From the NCBI GenBank assembly GCA_964602655.1, contig CAZRSF010000008.1, positions 1 through 64,000 of the forward strand: 64,000 bases of DNA, read 5' to 3'. The position numbers were made by a program, and so were the translations under genes. The notes under the pieces were generated by a model. It saw only the letters and a program-made list of their open reading frames with translations. It made no database searches and was not told the DNA's origin. Within the stretch, counting starts at the first letter, position 1. Every line of letters begins with the position of its first letter. Positions 1 through 8,681 of the stretch are shown piece after piece. Source of the stretch: Moduliflexus sp964602655 (GTDB lineage: Bacteria; Moduliflexota; Moduliflexia; Moduliflexales; Moduliflexaceae).

Positions 1-1
1 A

Positions 2-160
2 AGTTTTGCGCCGCCGAAGTTCAAACATTTTGTCGTGCGCTTGAAAGACGGCAGCCAGATTACCGGCAAGATTCTCGATAAAAAGCTGCTGCTGCAAACG
101 TCCTTCGATTCGTCCTACGAGATCGACCCGCAGAATATCGCGTCCATGTACGTGGTGTAA
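2..160 (+). CDS. C-terminal fragment of a hypothetical protein (5' end outside window)
   Basis: Frame 2 is open from the window edge to a TAA at 158-160 and gives 52 residues. They include a stretch of the form LKDGSxITGKIL followed by a short hydrophobic/polar segment ending in IASMYVV. The pattern of 'xDGxxxxGxI' followed by an 'I..I' end resembles small beta-barrel modules that sit at the end of many bacterial proteins, but the fragment is too short to name. A perfect 10-bp hairpin lies 18 bp after the stop. I do not recognise the gene. That it is a real coding end is likely, because the frame is clean and the base composition matches its neighbours. Confidence 0.5.
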   Translation, partial: SFAPPKFKHFVVRLKDGSQITGKILDKKLLLQTSFDSSYEIDPQNIASMYVV

Positions 161-178
161 AACGGTCTCCAATCCCTG

Positions 179-203
179 GCGAAAGGCGTATGTCGCCTTT
201 CGC
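179..203 (+). terminator. hairpin after the first gene
   Basis: The arms GCGAAAGGCG and CGCCTTTCGC form a perfect 10-bp stem with a 5-nt loop just after the stop at 160. No T-run follows, so this is either an intrinsic terminator without a U-tract or simply a 3' mRNA hairpin. Confidence 0.4.
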
Positions 204-299
204 GCCCATCGCCTGCTGCGGAGAGGTTAGCGTTCTGGCCGATAAGAAGCATAAGAGAACGCACGATCTCTGCGCACGGAGACGGAATGGAGTATATTC

Positions 300-464
300 A
301 TGAAACGAAGTCTGAGTTGGCGGTTCCGTTTGGCGTTGACTGGGGTCGTCTCATTGATTTTGGCGAGCGTTAGCGCCGCATTTAGCCGAGCAATTACGCG
401 AGCTTGTCGGGAAATTTCAGGTCTAATGCTGCCGACGCTCTTGTTGGAATGGCGAAGAAGATAG
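300..464 (+). pseudogene. truncated ORF with a signal peptide start
   Basis: An ATG at 300 preceded by a GGAG at good spacing opens a 54-residue frame. It starts with MKRS and has a basic then hydrophobic stretch (LALTGVVSLILASVSAAFS), the form of a Sec signal peptide. The frame then runs into Arg-rich sequence and stops at 462-464. The leader and ribosome site look real, but the mature part is missing. I therefore read it as the 5' remnant of an exported protein gene, cut by a frameshift or deletion. It faces the 3' end of the binding-protein gene that starts at 1702. A genuine small secreted peptide is the alternative. Confidence 0.35.
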
Positions 465-490
465 TAGAGGCGCTGTTTATTTCGTTGCCA

Positions 491-1702
491 TTATTCGTTT
501 GGGGCGATAGTATTTTTTATAGCATTTCGCTCTTTCCAGGTCGGGATCGGAAAAACGTAGGGCTTCGTCGCGGCGCTTTCAGGCCAGATCACCTCGAAAA
601 CCCCATTCTGCACCTGTAAAACCAGAGTCTCGGCGAAATTTTGATTTTGAAAACGATCGTTATTTTCAAATTGCACCGGCCCAAAGGCGGTGATGGTATT
701 CGTCGCAGCGAGCGCGTCGCGCAAAGCCTCTGGCGTCCATTCCGGCGCGCGTTCCAGAGCATCTTTGACAACGTACAGCGCTGAGTAGGCTTCTGCGCCG
801 TGATAGGAGGGATAATCGCCATGCCGCTGCTTATAGGTCTCCGCATAAGCGCGATTGCCCGCGTAGGTCGCGGCTGGACTCCAAAGAGTGGCCGTAATAA
901 AATATTCAGCGGCATCCTGAGCGCGGGCGATAAATTGGGGAATGGCAAATCCGCCGCCGCCGCCGACAATCACCCTCAGGTCTAAACGGCGGCGTTTGAT
1001 TTGGGTCATCAATTCTGCCGCGTTGGTCTCATACGAAATTAAAAAAAGAACGTCAGGATTCACTTTTTTGACTTCTTCGAGCAGTTGATTAAAATTTCTG
1101 GCGTTCGCGGCATGGGATTGCGTTGACACAACCTTCAGATTTCGACGCCCGGCTTCTTCAATCATCCCTTTGGCGACGGAGGTCGTAAAGGCTTCGTCTT
1201 CATGAATAACCGCCATCGTTTTGGCTTGAACGACCTGGTCCAGAAATGCGCCTAATCCGCTTGTATAGTATGATGCAGGCGGCCCTAAGCGAAACACGTA
1301 GCGATACCCTTGCTGCGCGATTTCGTCGGCAGCGCCTGTGACAATCAAATACGGAATTTTTCGCTGCTCGGCGAACTGGGCTAAAGCTTTCGACGCATCA
1401 GAGGTGTACTCTCCGACCAGAATGTTCTGTCCCTTCGCAATTGCCCGTTCTGCAATTTGTTGCGAAAAAACGGGATTATCGGCAGAATCTTCGAAATGCA
1501 GCGTCAGGGTTTTGCCTCGGATGCCTCCCGCCGCATTGATTTCTTCTGCGGCAATTTCATAACTGTTCTTATTAATAATGCCAACCTTTGATTTTGTTCC
1601 GCTTAACGGAAGAGGAATCGTCAGTTCGATGCGTTCGCTTGCCATCGCCAAGCCTGTGAATCCGAACAGCATCATGTAGAGGTATATGCCTATTTTTTTC
1701 AT
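491..1702 (-). CDS. branched-chain amino acid-type ABC transporter substrate-binding protein (Peripla_BP_6 family)
   Basis: This is a 403-residue periplasmic binding protein of the Leu/Ile/Val-binding (type I) fold. Residues 1-21 are a signal peptide ending MAS. The mature protein begins with IELTIPLPLSG and continues with the family-typical AAEEINAAGGIRG, the VGEYTSDASKAL region and the hinge segments VIHEDEAF and VGGGGGF. It should bind a small amino acid, amide or similar ligand in the periplasm. It lies 13 bp after the stop of the chemoreceptor at 1716-3518, on the same strand, with no transporter permease or ATPase nearby. A role as ligand-binding partner of that receptor is therefore an attractive inference. 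The family call is strong; the ligand is unknown. Confidence 0.85.
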   Translation of the reverse strand: MKKIGIYLYMMLFGFTGLAMASERIELTIPLPLSGTKSKVGIINKNSYEIAAEEINAAGGIRGKTLTLHFEDSADNPVFSQQIAERAIAKGQNILVGEYTSDASKALAQFAEQRKIPYLIVTGAADEIAQQGYRYVFRLGPPASYYTSGLGAFLDQVVQAKTMAVIHEDEAFTTSVAKGMIEEAGRRNLKVVSTQSHAANARNFNQLLEEVKKVNPDVLFLISYETNAAELMTQIKRRRLDLRVIVGGGGGFAIPQFIARAQDAAEYFITATLWSPAATYAGNRAYAETYKQRHGDYPSYHGAEAYSALYVVKDALERAPEWTPEALRDALAATNTITAFGPVQFENNDRFQNQNFAETLVLQVQNGVFEVIWPESAATKPYVFPIPTWKERNAIKNTIAPNE

Positions 1703-1715
1703 ATCGTCGTCTCCT

Positions 1716-3518
1716 TTATTGGTGAATATGAAATTGACTGACCGCGTCGTCTAACCCATGAGAAACCTCGGACAATTCGTCTGCCGCGATAACGACATGC
1801 CGTAACACGGAGACAATTTCTGTCAGAATGCCAGCCTCCTCTAACGATAATTTTTCTATCTCCGTGCTATTTCTCGCGATGTCGCTCATCGAGATTTCAA
1901 TCCCAGGAACAGATGCCGCAATTTTTTCCATTGAATCCGAAATATTCGCAATTTCATCATGCGTTTTTTCTGCCGTCTCAACGATTGTCGAAAGTTTTCG
2001 CGCCGCCTGCTCGGCAAATGATACGCCGCTGCGAACCTCGGAATACGCAACTTTTGACGTTTCTGTCACCTGAAGCAAATCCTTTCGAATTGCGCCGATC
2101 AGACGTTGAATCCCTTGCGCAGCCACTTCTGTTCGCTTCGCTAATACCTTCACTTCATCCGCCACGACCTTGAATCCAACCCCAGCCTCCCCGATTCTTA
2201 CCGCTTCAATCGTGGCATTTAATGACAGCATTTTCGTTTGATCTGTGATTCCTTCAATTTCATTTAAAATAGTATCAATCGCTTGCGATGATTTGCCTAA
2301 TTCAAGAATTTGAGCTTCTACATTTCGCACAATTTCTTCGATCCGATAAATATGATTCGAACTATCATCAGCAAATTTGCCGCCTTGACGCGCTTCGTGA
2401 GCCGCTGTTTCAGAAAGCGCCATCGTGGAGGAGGCGTGGCTTGTCACCATGCGAATGGTTGTAGAAATTTCAGCGACGGCTAACGAGGTCTGCTCGGTGG
2501 CCGTCGTTTGGCTGGCCACATGATTGATCACCCGATCCATTTGCTCCTGCAACAGCGCGACGGTCTTTTGCGTCTGATCTTCTCTGGCTTCGATAAGCGC
2601 TTTCATCCATTGTGAGAGATCGCCGGCAGCATCTTTGACGCGCGAACTCATTGCGGCAATCTTGGAAACCAACGTTTCCAGACATTCCATAAAAAGATTA
2701 AATTGCACCGCCGCCTCATCCAATTCATCGTCGCTGACAACGGGAAGGCGTTGCGTCAAATTGCCTTCGCCGCGCACAATATCTCGCAATCGTTCGTTTA
2801 GCATGCCGACCCGTTGGGTCATGCTTTCTGCGACACTCTTGAACGAAAGCGCAATCACAAGTAAACTCAGGACAAATCCCAACACGCCAAATACGATCTG
2901 CTTTTTAATAAAACCGGCCATGCGCTGTTCTATTCCTCTCTCGCCGTTTTCAAGATCTTCTGTGATGGTTTGGAAGGTAGAAGACGCATTTTCGGCAGGC
3001 ATTGCTGCGGCAGCTTTGCGCAGTCGCTGCGGGATTTCGACCTGACAAAGCAGATAACCTTTCGGCTCGTCAATGTCAATAATCTTCCCATACCCGATCA
3101 GTGAGTTTTCGAAAATAGCGACATGAATTCGCGACTCCGCTTGAGAATTGCCCTGAATAATGGATGGGAACATACGCGGGAAATTTTCATTATCAGGATA
3201 CAGATTTTTCCCTGATAAATCGGTGAAATAGGCGTTGCTGACTCGTAAGGCTCGAATTTGCGCGAACACCTCTTCAGCCAGGACGGTATCGCCTTCTTCT
3301 AATCCAAGAAAAGCGTCTTCCGGGAGGGTTGAGGCCATTACAATCGAGAGGCCGGAATAAATCTGCTGCAATTCGGCGGAGAGCAGTCTTTCGTATTCTT
3401 TGCGCTTAGAGCGACTTGAATAGAAAAGAGAAAGCACAAGGAAGACGCTAATCATCAGAACAAAGACGATGACTAATATCATGAGCGGTAGATGAACCAA
3501 CTTTGTTCGTAATTTCAT
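1716..3518 (-). CDS. methyl-accepting chemotaxis protein
   Basis: This is a transmembrane chemoreceptor of 600 residues. A first membrane helix lies at about 9-33, a periplasmic sensor region (about 35-205) has no recognisable domain, a second helix lies at about 208-226, then come a HAMP domain and a long coiled-coil signalling domain. The hairpin tip is recognisable as GITDQTKMLSLNATIEAV, followed by GFKVVADEVKVLA. It departs from the consensus QTNLLALNAAIEAARAGE by a Lys and several substitutions, so coupling to CheW may differ. The reading frame stays open up to 3743, but the start at 3518 puts the membrane helix where the family has it; the extra 75 residues look non-coding. The next gene is a periplasmic binding protein 13 bp downstream, so the two are probably one transcript. 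Confidence 0.85.
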   Translation of the reverse strand: MKLRTKLVHLPLMILVIVFVLMISVFLVLSLFYSSRSKRKEYERLLSAELQQIYSGLSIVMASTLPEDAFLGLEEGDTVLAEEVFAQIRALRVSNAYFTDLSGKNLYPDNENFPRMFPSIIQGNSQAESRIHVAIFENSLIGYGKIIDIDEPKGYLLCQVEIPQRLRKAAAAMPAENASSTFQTITEDLENGERGIEQRMAGFIKKQIVFGVLGFVLSLLVIALSFKSVAESMTQRVGMLNERLRDIVRGEGNLTQRLPVVSDDELDEAAVQFNLFMECLETLVSKIAAMSSRVKDAAGDLSQWMKALIEAREDQTQKTVALLQEQMDRVINHVASQTTATEQTSLAVAEISTTIRMVTSHASSTMALSETAAHEARQGGKFADDSSNHIYRIEEIVRNVEAQILELGKSSQAIDTILNEIEGITDQTKMLSLNATIEAVRIGEAGVGFKVVADEVKVLAKRTEVAAQGIQRLIGAIRKDLLQVTETSKVAYSEVRSGVSFAEQAARKLSTIVETAEKTHDEIANISDSMEKIAASVPGIEISMSDIARNSTEIEKLSLEEAGILTEIVSVLRHVVIAADELSEVSHGLDDAVSQFHIHQ

Positions 3519-4222
3519 GATGGCGATATTTCGATTCGTGTTAATGACTGGTGAACACGTTTTCTTCTGATGAGTATGATTCAGCGCGCCGCTGTTTGTC
3601 AAATGTTTTCTGAACGTTTTTAGAAAAGGCATCTTGCATACATTGTTTACCTGGCTGTATTGATCTCCATCTTGCAGATAGCTGCGATCAGATTGACGCA
3701 GAATCCAACCCAACCAGTTTGCGCCTGTTGCGATAGCGTTCATTTAAGAGGCGAAATATCTTGAGCGACGAAGGATCGTCTTGATTACGATTTGTTGGCG
3801 GGAGAACACCCGAGTGCTTGCCTGTTGTGCGCGATTCATCGGATGCCGTGTCTTCTTCTTGGCCAGTGTTTGATTCGATACATGCGTGCCTGCCAATCCC
3901 TGATCTCCGGCATCTGCGCACATCGTGATCTGTGGCACCCTCACGCGACGACTGTTTTGATACAGATGAATATCCTATCGCCGCCTGTCGCAGGCATCTC
4001 TTTCGTCTTCACGTCGGCAATCGCCTGCGCTTTTTGGGGAGGACGCTTCTTGTTCCCGTGATAGAACCGTTGCTATTTTTGAGAGGTAAACAGATATATC
4101 AGACACGCCGAACGTGGCTGACAGCTTTTTTTCGCGCCTAAAAATTCGTGCGCTCATAATCCGTGAACTGCGAGCATTCCTCAAGCAGGCGTTGATACAT
4201 TGCCGGGATTTGCACCGTGTAT
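3519..4222. other. gene-free stretch
   Basis: About 700 bases lie between the chemoreceptor start and the SDR stop. Short frames on both strands overlap one another and have no recognisable domain, signal or good ribosome site. I see no gene here. The only structure is a hairpin at 4099-4121 followed by seven T, listed separately. Confidence 0.4.
4099..4132 (+). terminator. hairpin with T-run (degenerate TGTCAGACAC-type palindrome)
   Basis: TCAGACACG and CGTGGCTGA form a 9-bp stem with one mismatch and a 5-nt loop, followed within five bases by seven T. It looks like an intrinsic terminator reading rightward, although no rightward gene precedes it. It is related to the perfect palindromes at 23148-23178 and 38474-38506. 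Confidence 0.35.
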
Positions 4223-5128
4223 TCAATTTTGCTGCTTGCCAGTCAATAAGTTCAGCGAGTCATCTACGACATGTCTTCCGATCTCAGCATCGAAGACGTT
4301 CTCCCAGACTCGCGTTGATGGTTTGCAATCGAATGAAAAAATAGTTCCTGTCTGCTTCTCAAGCTCCTCACTGGTGACAATCCAGGCGGCAGCCTTTCCT
4401 GAGCGTGTTGGCGTGCTTGCATCGGGGAGCAATTTCGCGGCAAATGGCAGAAGATGCGCCCAAACAAATCGCAAGGGCGCAGGCGCCGTTCGTGCGAGTC
4501 CTGTTCCGGCCATGATGCCCGGATCGATGCAGAAGAACGAGACGCGTTCCGACGACATACGCCGGGCTAATTCAACGGTCGTGACCATGTTCAAGAATTT
4601 CGATGTCGCGTAGCGATCTATGCCGATCTGTCGAACCGAAGTTGTTCCGTCCAGGCCGTCAGCGCAGCTTTTGATAGATGTGAATTTCGCGCCGCGAAAC
4701 CCGAAGATGGCAGCCGTTCTGTTATTCGGATTATGGGTTCCGCTCCCGATAAAGAGCACACGACCGCCGTCAAGGAAGGGAAGTAAGCCCATCGTCAATT
4801 TCAGCGCCGCGAGATGATTGACGGCAAATGTCTCTTCGAATCGTTCTTTTTTGGTGAACCGCGTTTCATTGACGATTTGGACTCCGGCATTATTGATTAA
4901 TCCTGTGATATTCCCTTGCCATGATAAAAGAAAGGCATCAATACCGTCCAATGAACTCAGGTCTAATTCGGCCACTTCGACATGCTGACCGAGTTCGGCG
5001 GCGACCCTGCGGCCTCGATCAGTATCCCGGACAGCAAGAATCACTTTTGTGTCTGGTTCTTGAGCTAAACATCGTGCTGTCGCAAGTCCGAGGCCACTCG
5101 TTGCTCCCGTGATTATATATGTTCTCAT
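4223..5128 (-). CDS. short-chain dehydrogenase/reductase (SDR), protochlorophyllide-reductase-like subgroup
   Basis: This is a 301-residue NAD(P)-dependent oxidoreductase. The nucleotide-binding motif TGATSGLG is at residues 7-14, the NNAG motif near residue 90, and the catalytic Tyr-x-x-x-Lys appears as YATSK. The conserved PG of the C-terminal half (CIDPGIMAG) is present. The overall style, with KKERFEETFAVNHL and long insertions, resembles SDRs annotated as protochlorophyllide reductase or retinol-dehydrogenase-like; the real substrate cannot be inferred. The ATG overlaps the stop of the upstream hydrolase gene by 4 bases (ATGA), so the two are translationally coupled. It is the last gene of a TetR-led operon (7148 to 4223), which suggests an inducible detoxification or modification function. 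Confidence 0.85.
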   Translation of the reverse strand: MRTYIITGATSGLGLATARCLAQEPDTKVILAVRDTDRGRRVAAELGQHVEVAELDLSSLDGIDAFLLSWQGNITGLINNAGVQIVNETRFTKKERFEETFAVNHLAALKLTMGLLPFLDGGRVLFIGSGTHNPNNRTAAIFGFRGAKFTSIKSCADGLDGTTSVRQIGIDRYATSKFLNMVTTVELARRMSSERVSFFCIDPGIMAGTGLARTAPAPLRFVWAHLLPFAAKLLPDASTPTRSGKAAAWIVTSEELEKQTGTIFSFDCKPSTRVWENVFDAEIGRHVVDDSLNLLTGKQQN

Positions 5129-5832
5129 CGCGTACCTTCTTGTAAAAATTGACGGATTTTTTCGCCGGCGTCCTCTGTAAATGGCTCGCCATGACCGAAA
5201 CAGGCGATCTCAATATCAAGCGCCGCTAATTTCCGTGCAGCCTCGACCACTTGACTGGTGTTGACATTGTATATTTCTGGCGCAACTCGCAAATGGCGCT
5301 CATGAAAGAAAACGTCGCCGCTGAACAGCAACTTGCGCTCAGGTTGATAGAGCGCGATGCTGCCCGGCGTGTGGCCGGGAACATGAATGACGCTCAGACC
5401 GCCGAGCGCATCAATCTGATCGCCATCGGCAACCGGACGATCAACGTCCTGAATATAGGCTCTGAACATGCGATAGATGCGAAAGGCGCAAGACATCGCG
5501 CGAAACGTTATTTTTTTCGTGAATGACGACGCTGGCAAAGTCTGCTGTTGAAGGAGATAGGGAATCTCGTCCTGATGGGCGATGACCGCCGCATGCGTCT
5601 GCTGCGTTAACTCTGCCACGTTTCCAGCGTGATCGATATGGCAATGTGTGAGGACAATTTGCGTTACATCCCTGAGCGCATAAGGCGTCACCGCAATTTC
5701 AGCCAATAGCTTGTCAACTGCGCAGAATATCCCGGTATCAATGAGTGTTGCGCCATCTGGCGAGGCTAATAAAAAGGCTGGCGCTGGCCCAATATGCTCT
5801 AACATATACACATCTGGCGTGATCTGTCGCAT
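5125..5832 (-). CDS. metallo-beta-lactamase-fold hydrolase
   Basis: This is a 235-residue protein of the MBL superfamily. The zinc-binding signature HCHIDHAGN (HxHxDH with a Cys) is at about residue 63, the second histidine motif is VPGHTPGS, the metal-bridging Asp is in FSGDVFF and the last histidine is near the end in CFGHGEP. The first part (TPDVYMLEHIGPAPAFLL) matches the small glyoxalase II/quorum-quenching-like subgroup. It probably hydrolyses a small ester, lactone or thioester in the cytoplasm; the substrate is not known. It sits 29 bp after the NAD-binding gene and overlaps the SDR by 4 bases, in one operon with the TetR regulator. Confidence 0.85.
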   Translation of the reverse strand: MRQITPDVYMLEHIGPAPAFLLASPDGATLIDTGIFCAVDKLLAEIAVTPYALRDVTQIVLTHCHIDHAGNVAELTQQTHAAVIAHQDEIPYLLQQQTLPASSFTKKITFRAMSCAFRIYRMFRAYIQDVDRPVADGDQIDALGGLSVIHVPGHTPGSIALYQPERKLLFSGDVFFHERHLRVAPEIYNVNTSQVVEAARKLAALDIEIACFGHGEPFTEDAGEKIRQFLQEGTR

Positions 5833-5861
5833 ATCATCTTCTCCTTTGTTGATAAATTACG

Positions 5862-6503
5862 CTACTTTCGCGATGCGACAAGCGGAGCTTTCCGAATCCA
5901 TTCTCGACTGGCGATTTGCTGAAGTATAAATTCCGCAAGGTCTTCGACATTAACGGTAAGACTTGCCAGATGCTTTTCATTGGCATATAACGTCCCGCGC
6001 GGCGCAGATTTGATGATGCCTGACGGGCGAACTAATGTCCATTCAAGAGGCGAGCGTTTCAACACCTCCCATTCTAAGCGTTTGGCTTCAAGAATCGGTC
6101 GCGCTGTCAGTGTGAGTATCATGCGCAAAAAGCGCCGCCCAACACTCCATTGTTCATTCTCTCCGCCAGCATGAGCTGCGCCGCCGATATGAATGAGCCG
6201 TTTGATGCCGCATTGCTGCATGGCGTTGACAAGGTGCTCCATCGCCTGTTGATAAGGAAGCGGAGAACCGGGGCGGCTTTTGGGCGGCGCAATGGTTGAC
6301 AGCACCGCATCCGTCCCGCTGATCGTGGAAAGTACATCTGGTGCGTTGAAGGCATTTCCGGTGACATACTCGACACGCTCCTTGAATTCACCCAATTTTT
6401 CAGGAGTTCTGACCAATGTTTTGATGTCATGCCGAGCCTCTAATGCTTTCTGTGTCAAAATTTTGCCAACAAATCCAGTTGAACCGAATAGAGCAATTTT
6501 CAT
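5862..6503 (-). CDS. NAD(P)H-binding (atypical SDR) protein
   Basis: This is a 213-residue Rossmann protein that starts MKIALFGSTGFVGK, the GxxGxxG motif of atypical SDR/NmrA-like proteins. It continues with TLVRTPEKLGE and a DAVLSTIAPP segment, and ends near ASREWIRKAPL. Such proteins bind NAD(P)H and reduce flavin or quinone-like substrates, or act as redox-sensing regulators. The start at 6503 is well supported: AGGAG lies about seven bases upstream. In the scaffold as given, this gene reads in frame with the TetR gene through the N run, which is an artefact (see the TetR entry). The ATG overlaps the true TetR stop as ATGA. Confidence 0.8.
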   Translation of the reverse strand: MKIALFGSTGFVGKILTQKALEARHDIKTLVRTPEKLGEFKERVEYVTGNAFNAPDVLSTISGTDAVLSTIAPPKSRPGSPLPYQQAMEHLVNAMQQCGIKRLIHIGGAAHAGGENEQWSVGRRFLRMILTLTARPILEAKRLEWEVLKRSPLEWTLVRPSGIIKSAPRGTLYANEKHLASLTVNVEDLAEFILQQIASREWIRKAPLVASRK

Positions 6504-7148
6504 ACATTCTCCTTGCTGTTCGAAGTGTTCCGTAACCCATCGAGAATGAGCGCCACAGTAAAGGCGACCTCTTCTTNNNNNNNNNNCGTTTGGCCAAATG
6601 GCTTGGCAGCGACGAACGCTTTTATCCACAAAACGCGCATCAGTTCCCTGAAAAGCGTTCCGTTTCACCGCGTCCATAACCGTAAAAATCGAATGCGCAA
6701 CCCGTTTTGTATCGCATGGTTTAAAATCCCCCTGTTCAATGCCTTTCAGCAAAATGCCTTCAATAAAGGCGTTTTCTTTTGCCAAAATATCCTTAAACAG
6801 CAGAGCGAGCGTCGGCTGCGCCTTCCGCATGGTCTCCATTGATACATGATGCACACTGGTCAGATGTTTCATATAGCGCAGGCGTTCCCGCAGATAGGTC
6901 AAAATTTTGTCGCGGCAGTTCGGCAGCGGCTCAATTTTTGCGCGAAACACCTGCGTCGCGTCTTCTATCTCACGCGCAATCACCTCGCTGAACAAGGCAT
7001 CTTTACTATCGTAGTAGTAGTAAAGTGAGGCTTTATTCAGGCCGACAAGATTCCCAATGTCGTCGAGCGTGGTTTTCTCATAGCCAAATCGGGCAAAGCA
7101 TTCGCGAGCTGCGTTTAAAATATCGAGTTTTTTGTCAAGAGCATCCAT
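6500..7148 (-). CDS. TetR/AcrR-family transcriptional regulator, interrupted by an assembly gap
   Basis: The N-terminal part (residues 1-65) is a clear TetR DNA-binding domain: ILNAARECFARFGYEKTT, then the recognition helix region NKASLYYYYDSKDALF. The ligand-binding part follows, up to the gap of ten N at 6577-6586. Beyond the gap, reading one base out of the scaffold frame gives EEVAFTVALILDGLRN and a TGA at 6502-6500, which is exactly how TetR proteins end. The true missing length should therefore be a multiple of three, not ten. The TGA overlaps the next ATG as ATGA. It should repress its own operon; a matching inverted repeat lies just upstream at 7181-7207. Confidence 0.85.
6577..6586. 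other. assembly gap (10 N)
   Basis: Ten consecutive N lie inside the TetR gene. The reading frames on the two sides differ by one base relative to this length, so the number ten is a placeholder, not a measured size. Confidence 0.95.
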
Positions 7149-7180
7149 ATCGTTTTCTTAAATGATAAAATTATGTGTTG

Positions 7181-7207
7181 TTCAAACAGAACAATAGATT
7201 GTTTGAA
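7181..7207 (-). promoter_or_regulatory. candidate TetR operator
   Basis: TTCAAACA and TGTTTGAA form perfect 8-bp inverted arms separated by 11 bp, 33-59 bp upstream of the TetR start, in an AT-rich promoter-like region. Size and position fit autoregulation by a TetR dimer; this is inference. Confidence 0.45.
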
Positions 7208-7230
7208 TATTTGTCAAATAAAAAATCATA

Positions 7231-8592
7231 TTATTTACAGCTTGTCAATTCATCGCATCCCATTTTGCGCCAGTAGAGCGGACATGCGCCGTTACAGATC
7301 GCGAACTGTTCGCAGGTCTGGCATGATGGCGGGGCGCACCGCTTTTCCCGAAACATTGTCGCCGTCTCTGAATGCCAGATATTCGCAAAATCTTGTCTGA
7401 CGAGGTTTCCGACCGGCATGTCATACGACGCGCACGGCAGCACATCGCCATTCGCGCCGACCGACAGCAGGCCGTCACACGCGCTGCATCCTTTGTTGCC
7501 TAATCCGGCAGGAATGGAATTGAAGAGACACATCGGCACGGGGGAATACCACATAAATTCCACTCCGGCGCGTTGTCCGGCATCGCGAATCGCCTCGACA
7601 TGCTTCCCGATCTCGCGGTACGTCAGAATCAAATCATCGTCTAACGCCCCATTTCCGGTCGGAATCATCAGATTCATGCTGAAACGTTCATTGCCGAGGG
7701 TGTCGCGGATGAATTGCGGAAAACGAACGCTTTCGGCGAGGTTGCGGCGCGTGAGCGTGGTATTGGTATGCGTAAAAATATTCGCTTGCTTCAAAAACGC
7801 GACCGTTGCCACGCTTTTTTCGAACGCGCCTGCCATGCCGACCAGCGCGTCATGTGTCTCCGCCGTCACGCCTTCCAGACTGACTTGCGCCGAATCGAGG
7901 CCAGATTCCGATAGTCGCTGCGCCATCTCGCGCGTGATGAATGTGCCGTTGGTAATCAGATTGACCCGCATATCGAGCGTTTTGGCGTAACGAATCAACT
8001 CCGGCAGAAACGGAACCAGCGTCGGCTCGCCGCCGGTGAAACTGATGGATGGGACTTTGGCTTGATACCGGATTTTCCGGATCACCTGTTTGCAAGCGTC
8101 CATCTCCATTTCGGCGTCGCTGCCGGTCGGATTGGCGGAACAGCCGCTTCCGGCATAACAGAAGGCGCAGCGCAGGTTGCAACGATAGGTCAGCGCTAAT
8201 TCGGACAGGACAGGATAATCGCTGAATCGCATCGCAAAGGGCTGCGCTTCAATCGCCGGATTTTGCGAAAACCGGTCAAGACGGCCATCAACATGCTCGC
8301 GGACGGCATATAAAAAATTGGCGACCTCCTCGATTTTTTGGGGTGAGTCGCTGAACTGCGAAAGCAGCCGCGCTATCGGCATACCATCAAGCAGCGCCTT
8401 CAGGATTTTTGCCCCCATCGCGTTCAGGTGCTGCACCTGATTCGGGCGTTTGATCAAGAGCAGGTCTTCTTCTCGAACAAAGATATAGGGGCGGACGTTG
8501 CGGATAAATTCATCCACCCATTCGAGGCGTTGAAATGTTGCATTCAAATGTGAACTTGGACGATGTTTCAGAAATTTATCGAGTACGGACAT
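7231..8592 (-). CDS. radical SAM/SPASM peptide maturase with N-terminal PqqD-like domain
   Basis: This is a 453-residue radical S-adenosylmethionine enzyme. Residues about 35-110 (YIFVREEDLLLIKRPNQVQHLN onward) look like a PqqD/RRE peptide-binding domain. The cluster motif CNLRCAFC (Cys 138, 142, 145) starts the radical SAM domain, with SFTGGEPTL and NLITNGTFIT as later core motifs. A SPASM domain fills the end, with many cysteines (GCSACDG, LPCASYD, PPSCQTCEQFAICNGACPL). This combination is typical of enzymes that modify ribosomal peptides (PqqE, sactipeptide and ranthipeptide maturases). The frame is open to 8637, but the first 15 residues look like translated repeat DNA, so 8592 is preferred. 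It follows the CHSA-repeat TPM gene by about 90 bp, and that tail is its most likely substrate (inference). Confidence 0.85.
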   Translation of the reverse strand: MSVLDKFLKHRPSSHLNATFQRLEWVDEFIRNVRPYIFVREEDLLLIKRPNQVQHLNAMGAKILKALLDGMPIARLLSQFSDSPQKIEEVANFLYAVREHVDGRLDRFSQNPAIEAQPFAMRFSDYPVLSELALTYRCNLRCAFCYAGSGCSANPTGSDAEMEMDACKQVIRKIRYQAKVPSISFTGGEPTLVPFLPELIRYAKTLDMRVNLITNGTFITREMAQRLSESGLDSAQVSLEGVTAETHDALVGMAGAFEKSVATVAFLKQANIFTHTNTTLTRRNLAESVRFPQFIRDTLGNERFSMNLMIPTGNGALDDDLILTYREIGKHVEAIRDAGQRAGVEFMWYSPVPMCLFNSIPAGLGNKGCSACDGLLSVGANGDVLPCASYDMPVGNLVRQDFANIWHSETATMFREKRCAPPSCQTCEQFAICNGACPLYWRKMGCDELTSCK

Positions 8593-8681
8593 ACCGCTTG
8601 CGCTTGTTTCACCGCAGAGACGCAAAGCGTTGCGCAATGAAAAAGCGATTCGCTGCGTCTTTTCTGATTATGACGTAATTC

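Noticed and set aside
404..619. Short rightward frame near the left end
   Set aside because: Overlaps the binding-protein 3' end on the opposite strand and has no family likeness.
5862..7148. One 428-residue TetR-Rossmann fusion protein
   Set aside because: It exists only because the N run was set to ten. The correct frame ends TetR with a TGA overlapping the next ATG.
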